64,000 nucleotides of DNA from Hyphomicrobiales bacterium (GTDB lineage Bacteria > Pseudomonadota > Alphaproteobacteria > Rhizobiales > Rhizobiaceae). Shown here in pieces: positions 54,297 through 63,536 of the stretch. The translations under genes and the position numbers were made by a program. Below the pieces are notes generated by a model. That model saw nothing but the letters and a program-made list of their open reading frames with translations, was not told where the DNA came from and did no database searches. The stretch spans positions 248,001-312,000 of the forward strand of contig UCII01000011.1 of the NCBI GenBank assembly GCA_900472485.1, in the 5' to 3' direction. How positions within the stretch are numbered: the stretch's first letter is position 1; each line of letters opens with the position of its first letter.

Positions 54297-55886
54297 TCAG
54301 GTGTCCAGCCAGACGCGGGTCGCGACATAGCCGTTCGACATGTCGTTGCCGATGTCGTGGACATAGCCTTTCACCTGCTTGGTGGAGGCGTTCACGAAAT
54401 CGTTGAACATCGGCAGGATGACGCCGCCTTCATCGCGCACCATCATCGCCATGGCGCGGTAGAGCTCCTTGCGCTTGGCGTCGTCCAATTCGGAGCGGGC
54501 CTGAAGAAGGAGCTTGTCGAAGTCGGGGCGCTTGAAGCGCGTGTCGTTCCAGTCCGCCGTCGACAGATAGGCGGTGGAATACATCTGGTCCTGCGTCGGT
54601 CGACCGCCCCAGTAGGAGGTGGAGAAGGGCTGGACGTTCCAGACGTTCGTCCAGTAGCCATCGCCCGGCTCGCGCTTGACCTCGATGTTGATCCCCGCCT
54701 TCTTGCAGCTTTCCTGATAGAGAACGGCTGCATCGACGGCACCGGGGAAGGCGACTTCCGACGTGCGCAGCAAGACCGAGCCGCTGTGGCCGGACTTCTT
54801 GTAATGGAAGGCAGCCTTGTCGGGATCGTAGGTACGCTGCTCGATCCCTTCGGGGAAGAGAGCATAGGTGCTGTTGATCGGGAAATCGTTACCGACCTTG
54901 CCGTAGCCGCCAAGGATCTTCTTGACCATCGTCTCGCGGTCCATGGCATATTTCAGGGCTAGGCGCAGGTCGTTGTTATCGAAGGGCGCCTTGTCGCAAT
55001 GCATGATGAAGACGTAATGGCCGCGGCCGGCGGTGGCCAGAATCTCGACGGTCGGCGCGCGCTTCAGAAGATCCACGGTCTTCGGGTCGACGCGGTTGAT
55101 GTAGTGGACCTGGCCGGACGAGAGCGCCGCGATGCGAGCCGTCGCATCGTTCATGCAGATGATTTCGACCGAATCGACGAAGCCGCGATCGGTGCGCCAG
55201 TCGTCCTTGTTGCGCTCGAAAGTGGCGCGCACACCCGGTTCGAAGCTGACCTGCTTGTAGGGGCCGGTGCCGATCGAGGCGAGGGGATCGTCATAGCCGC
55301 CGTTCGGCTGGATGACGAGGTGATAGTCAGTCAGGAGCAACGGCATGTCGGCGTTGCCTTCGGTCAGCGTCAGGACGAGATTGTCGCCATCGGCCTTTAT
55401 CTCCTTGATCGACTTCATGACGCCAAGCGCGCCGGATTCCGACTTCGCATCCGTATGGCGCTTGAGCGTGGCGACAACGTCGTCGATCGTCAGATCCTTG
55501 CCGTTGTGGAATTTGACGCCCTTGCGGATCTTGAAGGTCCAGGTGGCAGCATCCTTCGACGGCTCCCAGGATTCGGCGAGCGAGGGAACGGCAGCGCCCG
55601 TCAGCGGGTGGGATTCCACCAGCATGTCGCCCCAGCAGCGACCGATGCAGAACATGACCTGGGACAGGAATTTTGCCGGATCCTTGGAATCGGTTGCAGC
55701 ACCGCCTTCAAGACCAAGCTTCAGGTGGCCGCCGCGTTTCGGTTCGGCCGCCATTGCACTTTCGGTAAAGAGTTTGTCGGCGAGCGTCAAAGTCACGCCG
55801 GCTGCCATTGCGCGCCCCATGAATTCGCGGCGGCTGAGCCCGCCCGCGGTGACGCGGCTTGCGAGATATTTCGTATAATCGTTCAT
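54297..55886 (-). CDS. Family-5 ABC substrate-binding protein
   Basis: A 529-residue DppA/OppA-type periplasmic protein. The N-terminus carries a twin-arginine motif (LSRREFMGRAMAAG) before a hydrophobic stretch, indicating Tat export. ATG 55886 has AAGGAACAGGGG upstream. It heads the dppBC-DF importer. Its start is 126 bp from the end of the carnitine operon on the same strand, so partial co-transcription is possible. Confidence 0.9.
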   Translation of the reverse strand: MNDYTKYLASRVTAGGLSRREFMGRAMAAGVTLTLADKLFTESAMAAEPKRGGHLKLGLEGGAATDSKDPAKFLSQVMFCIGRCWGDMLVESHPLTGAAVPSLAESWEPSKDAATWTFKIRKGVKFHNGKDLTIDDVVATLKRHTDAKSESGALGVMKSIKEIKADGDNLVLTLTEGNADMPLLLTDYHLVIQPNGGYDDPLASIGTGPYKQVSFEPGVRATFERNKDDWRTDRGFVDSVEIICMNDATARIAALSSGQVHYINRVDPKTVDLLKRAPTVEILATAGRGHYVFIMHCDKAPFDNNDLRLALKYAMDRETMVKKILGGYGKVGNDFPINSTYALFPEGIEQRTYDPDKAAFHYKKSGHSGSVLLRTSEVAFPGAVDAAVLYQESCKKAGINIEVKREPGDGYWTNVWNVQPFSTSYWGGRPTQDQMYSTAYLSTADWNDTRFKRPDFDKLLLQARSELDDAKRKELYRAMAMMVRDEGGVILPMFNDFVNASTKQVKGYVHDIGNDMSNGYVATRVWLDT

Positions 55887-56012
55887 TCCCCTGTTCCTTC
55901 TTCTTGCCGTGTTGACAAAGCTATCGAGCAAGCCACTTCAGGTCACGGTTCCTCTTCCGCCTGAAGCCTGTCGCCCGCGAGCATGCGGGAAATTGAGCGG
56001 TTGCTGCCGCCT

Positions 56013-56795
56013 CTACCTTCCTTTCCAGATGGGGGCTCGCTTCTCGGCAAAAGCACGTGCGCCTTCCAATTGATCTTCGCTCGAATAAAGGAGGTCGACG
56101 GTTGCGAACTGCCGTTTGGTGATCTTGTTCATGGCAGTCTGAAACGTCGAACCCTCCGCTTCACGAACGATTTCCTTGATCGCTGCGTAGACGAGCGGCG
56201 GCCCGCTTGCGAGCAGACGGGCGAGTTCCCAGGCCCTGTCCATCAGCTTGTCGGCGATGACAATCTCGTTGACGAAGCCCCAGCGATGCGCCTCCTCGAC
56301 ATTGAGCCAGCGGCCGGTTAGCAGCATGTCCATGGCGATATGATAGGGAATGCGCTTCGGCAGCTTGATCGATGCCGCATCGGCGACGGTGCCGGAGCGG
56401 ATCTCGGGCAAAGCGAAGGTCGCGTGCGGGGCGGCGATGATGAGGTCGGTGGACAGCGCAATTTCCAGCCCGCCGCCGCAACAGATACCGTTGACGGCGC
56501 AGATGATCGGCTTGTTGAGGTCGCGGAGTTCCTGCAGACCACCGAAGCCGCCGACGCCATAGTCGCCGTCAACCGCGTCGCCGGCTGCCGCAGCCTTCAA
56601 ATCCCAGCCGGCGGAAAAGAATTTCTCGCCGGCGCCGGTGACGATGGCGACGCGCAGATCCGGGTTGTCGCGGAAATCGCGAAAGATCAACCCCATCTTG
56701 CGGCTGGTCGCGAGATCGATGGAATTCGCCTTGGGCCGGTCGATGATGACCTCGAGGATGCCGTCTTCGGAGCGGGTTCGAATGGGGTCTTGCAA
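56013..56795 (-). CDS. caiD: Carnitinyl-CoA dehydratase / crotonobetainyl-CoA hydratase
   Basis: A 260-residue crotonase-fold enzyme that would hydrate crotonobetainyl-CoA to L-carnitinyl-CoA. The N-terminus VIIDRPKANSIDLATSRKMG, oxyanion segments GEKFFSAGWDLKAA and VNGICCGGGLEIALSTDLII, and the PEIRSGTVADAASIKLPKRI region match CaiD. The acid-base Glu is in the PEI loop. It lies 6 bp downstream of the CoA-ligase gene. Confidence 0.85.
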   Translation of the reverse strand: MQDPIRTRSEDGILEVIIDRPKANSIDLATSRKMGLIFRDFRDNPDLRVAIVTGAGEKFFSAGWDLKAAAAGDAVDGDYGVGGFGGLQELRDLNKPIICAVNGICCGGGLEIALSTDLIIAAPHATFALPEIRSGTVADAASIKLPKRIPYHIAMDMLLTGRWLNVEEAHRWGFVNEIVIADKLMDRAWELARLLASGPPLVYAAIKEIVREAEGSTFQTAMNKITKRQFATVDLLYSSEDQLEGARAFAEKRAPIWKGR

Positions 56796-56801
56796 CTTCC
56801 G

Positions 56802-58859
56802 CTACCTCCTTCGCCGGATGAGAGCATCCGCGGCAATGACGCCGCGAGATTCTGCTAGGACCATCAATGGATTAATGTCTAGTTCTTCCAGATGTGCGGC
56901 ATTCGTTACGACATATTCTGCCGCTGATAGGATGGCATCAGCTATGATATCGAGGCTGCTTCCCGCGCTACCACGATAGCCTTCGATCAATTTGCGAACT
57001 TTCAGCCGTGAAATCCGCTCCAGGACCTCAGCTTTCGTAACCGGAAGCGGCAAAACGACGGAATCCTCAAGCAATTCCACGAGAATTCCGCCCGCACCGA
57101 CTGTCAGGGTCAGGCCAACGACAGGATCGCGAACAGCGCCGACGATGAGCTCGGCGATGGGGCGGTCGACCATCCGCTCGACGAGGAACCCGTGGGCGAC
57201 ACCGGCCATGCCTTCGGCCGCGTCTCTGACGGCATTTCTATCCCATAGGTTGAGTTTGACCGCGCCAACCTCGGACTTGTGCTCGACACCGAGCGCCTTG
57301 AGTGCGACGGGAAAGCCGAGCTGCTCCGCGCACTTGGCCGCCTCGCTTGGCGTGGATGCTGTCTCGCCGCGCGGGATGGCAAGGCCAAATGCTGCGAGCT
57401 CGGCCTTGGCTTCGGCCTCGGTCAAGGTCTCGATTTCACCCGCTTCCGTGTGTGTACTGAGAAGCGGCAATGGTTGCGGCTTTCTCCAGGCATCGGCAAT
57501 GCCGTTGGCAACATCTGCAGCCGCCAGCGCTTCGCTGATGCCGCAGAGCGGTACAATGCCGCTTTCGATCAGCCGCTGCGCGGTTGCCTCCGGCAGGTTT
57601 TCAGGCAAGGTCGCCAGAATGCCGGCGCGGGCGCCCGTCTGCTTCGCCGCCGCGGCAACCGCCGCAACAGTAATCATCCAGTCGGCGCCATCACAACGAT
57701 CCTCGCGCGGGAAGTCGAGAACGAGGAGATTGAGGGCATAGCCGCCGGCGAACATGGCGCTGAAGGCCTCCGTCTGGCGGCCCAGATCGCCCCAGACGAA
57801 GGTGTGATAGTCCAGCGGATTGGAAAGCGTCACCATCGGGCCGAGGGTCGCGCGCAGGGCAGGAAGCTGTTCGGCTTTCAACGCGCGGAACTCGATAGTC
57901 CGGCCGACGGCGGCGTCGGCCATCAGCGATGCCTCGCCGCCCGAACAGCTCATCGAGGAGATCGCATTGCTTTCGAGAGGGCCGGCAACATGCAGGAGTT
58001 TCAGTGTTTCGATCAGCTCCGGCAATGTCGCGACGCGGCCGATGCCGAGGCGATCGAGAACAGCGTCTGCCACCGCGTCGCTACCGGCAAGCGATGCAGT
58101 ATGCGACACGGTGGCGCGTTGCGCCTGTTCTGATTTGCCGACTTTCAGTGCGACAACGGGCTTCCTCAGCTCTCTGGCGCGCATGGCAAGGGCTTCCAGT
58201 GCCCTTATATCGCCGAAGCCTTCGATATGCAGGCCGACCGCTGTGACGCGCGGGTCCTCGAGGACGGCTTGGGCAAGGTCCGACAGGCCGGTCTGCGCCT
58301 GATTGCCTGCAGTCATCAGGTAGCTGATCGGCAGGCCGCGCCTCTGCATGCTGAGATTGATGGCGATATTGGAGGATTGGGTGAGGATCGCGACGCCGCG
58401 CTCGGTTCTGACAATGCCATGTTGATCGGGCCAGAGCAGGGCGCCGTCCAACCCGTTGATCATGCCGTAGCAGTTCGGCCCGACGATCGGCATGGTGCCG
58501 GCAGCTTCGACCAGTGCGCGCTGCAAGTCCGCGCCATCAGCAAGTTCCGCCACAGCCTCGCTGAAGCCTGAGGCGTAGCAGACGGCGCCGCCGGCGCCTC
58601 TGGCTGCGAGATCACGAACAATATCGACGGTGAGCGTCCGGTTGACGCCGACGAAGGCGGCGTCCGGCGCATCAGGCAGGTCGGCGACCGACCGGTAGCA
58701 GCGGCGGCCAAGGACGCTTTCCTGTGTAGGATGCACCGGCCAGATCTCGCCGGAGAACCCCATGCGGTCGCATTGCTCGATGACGCGCCGTGCCTCTCTG
58801 CCGCCGAAGACGGCGATCGTTTTGGGTCGGATCAGGCGGTCGAGAGAGCACTGGGTCAT
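56802..58859 (-). CDS. ADP-forming acyl-CoA synthetase (acetate-CoA ligase family)
   Basis: A 685-residue NDP-forming acyl-CoA synthetase with the order CoA-binding domain (about 1-125), ligase domain, and C-terminal ATP-grasp domain (about 470-685). The phosphohistidine lies in VSHTASLAGSD. In the carnitine operon it is expected to make the CoA thioester of carnitine, crotonobetaine or butyrobetaine, in place of the AMP-forming CaiC of enteric bacteria. It is 4 bp after the acyl-CoA dehydrogenase gene. Confidence 0.82.
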   Translation of the reverse strand: MTQCSLDRLIRPKTIAVFGGREARRVIEQCDRMGFSGEIWPVHPTQESVLGRRCYRSVADLPDAPDAAFVGVNRTLTVDIVRDLAARGAGGAVCYASGFSEAVAELADGADLQRALVEAAGTMPIVGPNCYGMINGLDGALLWPDQHGIVRTERGVAILTQSSNIAINLSMQRRGLPISYLMTAGNQAQTGLSDLAQAVLEDPRVTAVGLHIEGFGDIRALEALAMRARELRKPVVALKVGKSEQAQRATVSHTASLAGSDAVADAVLDRLGIGRVATLPELIETLKLLHVAGPLESNAISSMSCSGGEASLMADAAVGRTIEFRALKAEQLPALRATLGPMVTLSNPLDYHTFVWGDLGRQTEAFSAMFAGGYALNLLVLDFPREDRCDGADWMITVAAVAAAAKQTGARAGILATLPENLPEATAQRLIESGIVPLCGISEALAAADVANGIADAWRKPQPLPLLSTHTEAGEIETLTEAEAKAELAAFGLAIPRGETASTPSEAAKCAEQLGFPVALKALGVEHKSEVGAVKLNLWDRNAVRDAAEGMAGVAHGFLVERMVDRPIAELIVGAVRDPVVGLTLTVGAGGILVELLEDSVVLPLPVTKAEVLERISRLKVRKLIEGYRGSAGSSLDIIADAILSAAEYVVTNAAHLEELDINPLMVLAESRGVIAADALIRRRR

Positions 58860-58863
58860 GGGC

Positions 58864-60024
58864 TCATGCTCCGAACGGCCGAAGCAGGTCGCGGCTGATG
58901 ATGTGCCGCTGGATTTCCGAAGTCCCGTCCCAGATACGCTCGACGCGGGCGTCGCGCCAGAAGCGGGCGAGCGGCAGGTCGTCCATCAGACCCATGCCGC
59001 CAAAGATCTGGATTGCCTCGTCGGTGACGCGAGCGAGCATTTCCGAGGCATAAAGCTTGGCTGAGGCGATCTCGCGATTGGCCGGGATGCCGGCATCGAG
59101 CTTCCAGGCGGCCGATAGCGTGAGCAGATCGGCCGCGTCGATCTCGGTAATCATGTCGGCGAGCTTGAAGGATACGCCCTGATTGGCGCCGATCGGCTTG
59201 CCGAATTGCTTGCGCTCGGCCGCATAGGGCAGGGCGAGATCGAAGACACGGCGTGCCCGGCCGACGCAGGTTGCGGCAACCGTCAGGCGCGTCCCGTAGA
59301 GCCATTGATTGGCAAGATCGAAGCCGCGATGGACTTCGCCGAGCACCTGCGACTCCGGCAGGCGGCAATCGGTGAAATTCAGAATGGAATTGTGGTAGCC
59401 GCGATGGGAAACCGAGTCGTAACCCCTAAGGATCTCGAAGCCCGGCGTGCCGCGATCGACCAAGAAGGCTGTGATCTTCTTCTTGACGCCCCGATGGGTG
59501 TCCTCCTCGCCAGTGGCGGCAAAGACGATGACGAAATCGGCGACATCGGCGTGCGAAATGAAATGCTTCGTGCCGTTGAGCACGAAATCGTCGCCATCCT
59601 GCCGTGCCGCGCATTTCATGCCGCGCATGTCCGAGCCGGCATCCGGCTCGGTGATCGCGAGCGCATCGATTTTCTCGCCGCGTACCGCCGGCCGAAGATA
59701 GCGCTCGCGCTGCTCGCCTTCGCAGGCCATCAGGATGCCGGAGGGGCGGCCGAAGAAGACGGTGAGTCCCATCGAGCCACGGCCGAGTTCGCGCTCGACG
59801 AGCGTGAAGGTGACGTGGTCGAGCCCGGCGCCACCGATTTCCTCAGGAAAATTGCAGGCATAGAAGCCGAGCTCGATACATTTGCGCCGGATCTCGTCTC
59901 CGATTTCAGGCGACACAAAGCCGGTGCGTTCGACTTCGTTCTCGTGCGGATAGATCTCCGTCTCGACGAAGTCCCGGACCGTCCTAACGATCATCTCTTG
60001 TTCTTCGCTGAGCCCGAAATTCAC
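58864..60024 (-). CDS. Acyl-CoA dehydrogenase (crotonobetainyl-CoA reductase/butyrobetainyl-CoA dehydrogenase-like)
   Basis: A 386-residue FAD enzyme. Flavin- and substrate-binding segments ALAITEPDAGSDMRGMKCAA and GTKHFISHADVADFVIVFAA are present. The C-terminal DEAIQIFGGMGLMDDLP and GTSEIQRHIISRDL are standard. By context it interconverts butyrobetainyl-CoA and crotonobetainyl-CoA. The aerobic direction would be dehydrogenation. Confidence 0.85.
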   Translation of the reverse strand: MNFGLSEEQEMIVRTVRDFVETEIYPHENEVERTGFVSPEIGDEIRRKCIELGFYACNFPEEIGGAGLDHVTFTLVERELGRGSMGLTVFFGRPSGILMACEGEQRERYLRPAVRGEKIDALAITEPDAGSDMRGMKCAARQDGDDFVLNGTKHFISHADVADFVIVFAATGEEDTHRGVKKKITAFLVDRGTPGFEILRGYDSVSHRGYHNSILNFTDCRLPESQVLGEVHRGFDLANQWLYGTRLTVAATCVGRARRVFDLALPYAAERKQFGKPIGANQGVSFKLADMITEIDAADLLTLSAAWKLDAGIPANREIASAKLYASEMLARVTDEAIQIFGGMGLMDDLPLARFWRDARVERIWDGTSEIQRHIISRDLLRPFGA

Positions 60025-60036
60025 GATCGCTTCCTC

Positions 60037-61527
60037 CTAGCGTTTTTGTCCCACATGACGACCGGCTCCCTCCGGCATGGCCAAGGCTGCGTGCGCGGCA
60101 GAAATCGGCCTCAACTTCGCCAGCACCTCCTCCGGTGCGGCGACGGCTTTCCCTGCCTTTGCGTCGACATGCAGCAGCATCTGTTCGGCGGTGGCGATCA
60201 CCTCGCCGCTCGCGCTATCGTGCAGCGCATGGAAGACATGCAGCCGCTTTTCATCGGATGCGAGGATCTGCGCGGTCGAATGAATGGCCTGCCCGAGCTT
60301 GGCTTCGCCGAGATGGCGGATATGGGTTTCCACCGTGTAGTAGCTGTGGCCGCGCTCGACATAATCGAGATCGACGCCGATCAGGCGCAAAAGCGCATCC
60401 GACGTGTCGCCGAAGACCTGAAGATAGCGATGCTCGGTCATGTGGCCGTTATAGTCGACCCATGCCGGGCTCACCTTGGTGTCGATCAGCCGTAGCGGTC
60501 TTGTAACATCCAGCCCCTGTTTCTCGCCGCCACCCGCGGCCCAAAGCTGGTGCTCGAAATCCTTCAGCAGCTTGCCGGCGCCCCAGCCCTTGCCGCCATG
60601 GCTTCCTTTAAGGCTCTGGAGGATACCAACGAGATTTTCATCGCGGATGCGTTCGAGTTCGCGGATCGACAGGCCGTCTGCCTGGTCGTCCGACTGCTGA
60701 CCGATCTTTTCGACGAGGGCATCGTCGAGATCGACGACATCCATCAGTTTCGTCCAGTTCCACTGCAGGGCAGGGCCGAACTGCGCCAGGAAGTGACGCA
60801 TGCCCGCTTCACCGCCGGCGATGCGATAGGTCTGGAACAGGCCCATCTGTGCCCAGCGCAGGCCAAAGGAGTAACGGATGACATCGTCCAATGTCTCGAC
60901 GGTGCAGATATCGTCCTTGATCAGCCACAGCGCCTCGCGCCAGAGCGCCTCCAGCAGGCGATCGCCGACGAAGGCCTCGATCTCCTTGGCGATATGAACA
61001 CCCTTCATGCCGATGGGTGGCAAGCGCTCCATCGCCGCCTGGATCGTCGCGGCGCTGGTCTTTTCGCCGCCGACGATCTCGACGAGTGGCAGGAGATAGA
61101 CGGGATTATAGGGATGGGCGACGAATAGGCGCTCGGGATGGCGCATGTCGCGTTGCAGGTCGGTTGGTAGCAGCCCCGAGGTGGAGGAACCGATCAGCGC
61201 ATCTGGCTTTGCCGCGGCATCGATGTGCGTCAGCACATTGCGCTTGAGATCCAGCCGCTCGGGCACGCTTTCCTGGATCCAGTCGGCCCCCTCGACCGCA
61301 GCTTCCAGCGTATCCCTGAATGTGAGCCTGCCGCGCGGCGGAAGCGGCGCCCCGGTCAGCATCGCATAGGCCTTTTCGGCATTATCAAGAACTTCGCCGA
61401 CGATGCGGGTTGCCTCCGGATGCGGGTCGTAGACATCGACATCGATGCCCGCGAGCAGGAAGCGAGCGATCCATCCGCCGCCAATGACACCGCCGCCGAT
61501 GCAGGCCGCCTTGTTGATCTTGGTCAT
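60037..61527 (-). CDS. lcdH: L-carnitine 3-dehydrogenase fused to betainyl-CoA thioesterase
   Basis: A 496-residue fusion. Residues 1 to about 320 are a 3-hydroxyacyl-CoA-dehydrogenase-fold NAD enzyme (GGGVIGGGWIARF, and the VAHPYNPVYLLPLVEIVGGE segment) that oxidises L-carnitine to 3-dehydrocarnitine. Residues about 345-480 are a hotdog thioesterase (VSPAWVDYNGHMTEHRYLQV), which in characterised rhizobial relatives hydrolyses betainyl-CoA. It is 7 bp after the cleavage-enzyme gene, so the two products meet directly. Confidence 0.92.
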   Translation of the reverse strand: MTKINKAACIGGGVIGGGWIARFLLAGIDVDVYDPHPEATRIVGEVLDNAEKAYAMLTGAPLPPRGRLTFRDTLEAAVEGADWIQESVPERLDLKRNVLTHIDAAAKPDALIGSSTSGLLPTDLQRDMRHPERLFVAHPYNPVYLLPLVEIVGGEKTSAATIQAAMERLPPIGMKGVHIAKEIEAFVGDRLLEALWREALWLIKDDICTVETLDDVIRYSFGLRWAQMGLFQTYRIAGGEAGMRHFLAQFGPALQWNWTKLMDVVDLDDALVEKIGQQSDDQADGLSIRELERIRDENLVGILQSLKGSHGGKGWGAGKLLKDFEHQLWAAGGGEKQGLDVTRPLRLIDTKVSPAWVDYNGHMTEHRYLQVFGDTSDALLRLIGVDLDYVERGHSYYTVETHIRHLGEAKLGQAIHSTAQILASDEKRLHVFHALHDSASGEVIATAEQMLLHVDAKAGKAVAAPEEVLAKLRPISAAHAALAMPEGAGRHVGQKR

Positions 61528-61534
61528 CGGGGCC

Positions 61535-62437
61535 TCAGCGCTTCGTCAGTTTCAATTTCTTGCGGACATCTTCGGGGCCGATGATGCGCGCGCCCATGCC
61601 TTCGACCACCTGCACCGCTTTTTCGACGAGCTGTGCGTTGGTCGCCAGCATGCCCTTGCCGGCATAGAGATTGTCTTCCAGCCCGACGCGGACATTGCCG
61701 CCGGCAAGGATCGCCGCCGCCGGATAGGCCATGGCGTTGCGACCGATGGAAAAGGCCGAGAAGGTCCAGCTTTTGGGAACGTTATTGACCATCGCCATAA
61801 AGGTGTTGAGGTCATCGGGCGCCCCCCAGGGGATGCCCATGCAGAGCTGGATGAGGACCGGATCCTCGATCAAGCCCTCCTCGGCAAGCTGCTTGGCGAA
61901 CCAGAGATGACCGGTGTCGAAGGCTTCGATCTCCGGGCGGACGCCGAGATCGGTCATCTTCTTTGCCATGGCCCTCAGCATCGAAGGCGTGTTGGTCATG
62001 ACGTAGTCGCCAAGATTGAAGTTCATCGTGCCGCAATCGAGCGTGCAGATTTCCGGCAGGCATTCGGCGACGTGGCTGACGCGCTCGGTGGCGCCGGCCA
62101 TATCGGTACCCTTGGCATTCAGCGGCAGGGGGCTCTCGACATCGCCGAAAATCAGGTCGCCGCCCATGCCGGCGGTCAGATTGAGCACGACATCGATGTC
62201 AGCCGAACGGATACGGTCCGTCACTTCCCTGTAAAGCTCGTTGCGGCGGCTGGCAGCACCCGTTTCCGGATCGCGGACATGGCAGTGAACCACGGCCGCC
62301 CCAGCCTTGGCGGCGTCGATCGCGGATTCCGCGATCTGCTTGGGAGTGATCGGAACATGGCTGGATTTGGAAACGGTGTCGCCAGCGCCAGTCACGGCAC
62401 AGGTGATGAAGACGTCGCGATTCATCGCAAGAGGCAT
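61535..62437 (-). CDS. 3-dehydrocarnitine:acetyl-CoA cleavage enzyme (BKACE family)
   Basis: A 300-residue beta-keto acid cleavage enzyme that condenses 3-dehydrocarnitine with acetyl-CoA to give betainyl-CoA and acetoacetate. The zinc ligands lie in AAVVHCHVRDPETG, and ITCAVTGAGDT opens the barrel. The segment NVRVGLEDNLYAGKG is family-typical. ATG 62437 has GGGAG upstream. It is the first gene of the carnitine operon. Confidence 0.92.
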   Translation of the reverse strand: MPLAMNRDVFITCAVTGAGDTVSKSSHVPITPKQIAESAIDAAKAGAAVVHCHVRDPETGAASRRNELYREVTDRIRSADIDVVLNLTAGMGGDLIFGDVESPLPLNAKGTDMAGATERVSHVAECLPEICTLDCGTMNFNLGDYVMTNTPSMLRAMAKKMTDLGVRPEIEAFDTGHLWFAKQLAEEGLIEDPVLIQLCMGIPWGAPDDLNTFMAMVNNVPKSWTFSAFSIGRNAMAYPAAAILAGGNVRVGLEDNLYAGKGMLATNAQLVEKAVQVVEGMGARIIGPEDVRKKLKLTKR

Positions 62438-62543
62438 TTTTGTTCTCCCTCGTATTGAGGACATTACGAGCTATGACGTGCCTTCATGCTTTGCATTGTC
62501 GGAAGTATTCGATACAGTTTCGGAACGCTTGGAGGAATGCGTG
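62438..62543. promoter_or_regulatory. Divergent promoter region between carnitine operon and its regulator
   Basis: A 106-bp gap between two divergent starts. A GTAT-TCG-ATAC dyad at about 62505-62515 is the only clear symmetry. It should hold promoters in both directions and a regulator site. Confidence 0.4.
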
Positions 62544-63536
62544 ATGCTGACAGCGGCAAACGAGACACTCGATATCGACCTCCTGATCCTTCCGGAAACG
62601 AACCTGATCCTGATCGCTTCGGTGATCGAACCGTTGCGTGGGGCCAACCGCATCTCCGGGGCGGAGCTTTATCGCTGGCGGCTCCTCACTCCGGATGGCT
62701 CTCCCGCTGAGACGACGAGCCTTATCCCGGTGCCCGCCTGCTCCGGCTTTCGCCCGACATCGGACGCTACACCGCTTTTCGTGCTCGCCAGCTACAATTG
62801 GCGGCGCAGCGCCACGCAGGCGCTGAAGATGCAGCTGTCACAGACCGCACGCCATAGATCGCTGGTCGCCGGCATTGAATCCGGCACGTGGCTGCTGGCC
62901 GAAGCAAGTTTGCTGGATAATGTCTCCGCTGCCGTCCACTGGGAGGACTATGATGATTTCGCGCTCGCCTATCCTCAGGTGCACGCGGTTAAGGATCGCT
63001 ATGTGATCGACGGCAAGCGGATCACCACGGCAGGTTCGCTGCCGACGGTCGATCTGATGTTGGAAATCATCCGGCGGCGGCAGGGCTATTCGCTGGCGCT
63101 GGAAGTCAGCCGGCTGTTCATCTACGAGCCGGCGAGCACACAGAGTGTGGCAGAACTTTCGCCATCGACGGCCGGCCTGCGCATGCGCGATCCGCGAGTT
63201 GCTCAAGCAATCCGTCTGATGGAGGACCATATCGAGCAGCCGTTGGTGCTGACACGTCTCGCCCGCCGGGTCGGCGTCAGCGCCCGCCACTTGCAGGCGC
63301 TTTTTCAGGAGAGTATCGGCGCGCCGCCGCATGTGCATTATCTGGCGCTGAGGCTCAATGCAGCGCGGCGCAAGGTCATCGAGACGAAAGCCTCGTTTGC
63401 CGAGATTGCCGCCATGACAGGCTTCAATTCGGCATCGGCCTTTTCCCGCAGTTACCGTGCCAGCTTTTCCGAAAGTCCGTCCGGCACGCGCCGCAGACTG
63501 CGCCGGCGCATTATGGCTGAAGTAGGGCCGACATAG
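62544..63536 (+). CDS. GlxA-family regulator of carnitine catabolism (CdhR-like)
   Basis: A 330-residue regulator with an N-terminal DJ-1/PfpI-like sensing domain (about 10-190, LILPETNLILIASVIEPLRG) and a C-terminal AraC double HTH (about 220-325, TRLARRVGVSARHLQALFQE then FAEIAAMTGFNSASAFSRSY). ATG 62544 has GGAGGAA upstream. Relatives (Pseudomonas CdhR) activate carnitine dehydrogenase genes. The divergent position supports the same role. Its 3' end overlaps the convergent LysR gene by 26 bp. Confidence 0.85.
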   Translation: MLTAANETLDIDLLILPETNLILIASVIEPLRGANRISGAELYRWRLLTPDGSPAETTSLIPVPACSGFRPTSDATPLFVLASYNWRRSATQALKMQLSQTARHRSLVAGIESGTWLLAEASLLDNVSAAVHWEDYDDFALAYPQVHAVKDRYVIDGKRITTAGSLPTVDLMLEIIRRRQGYSLALEVSRLFIYEPASTQSVAELSPSTAGLRMRDPRVAQAIRLMEDHIEQPLVLTRLARRVGVSARHLQALFQESIGAPPHVHYLALRLNAARRKVIETKASFAEIAAMTGFNSASAFSRSYRASFSESPSGTRRRLRRRIMAEVGPT

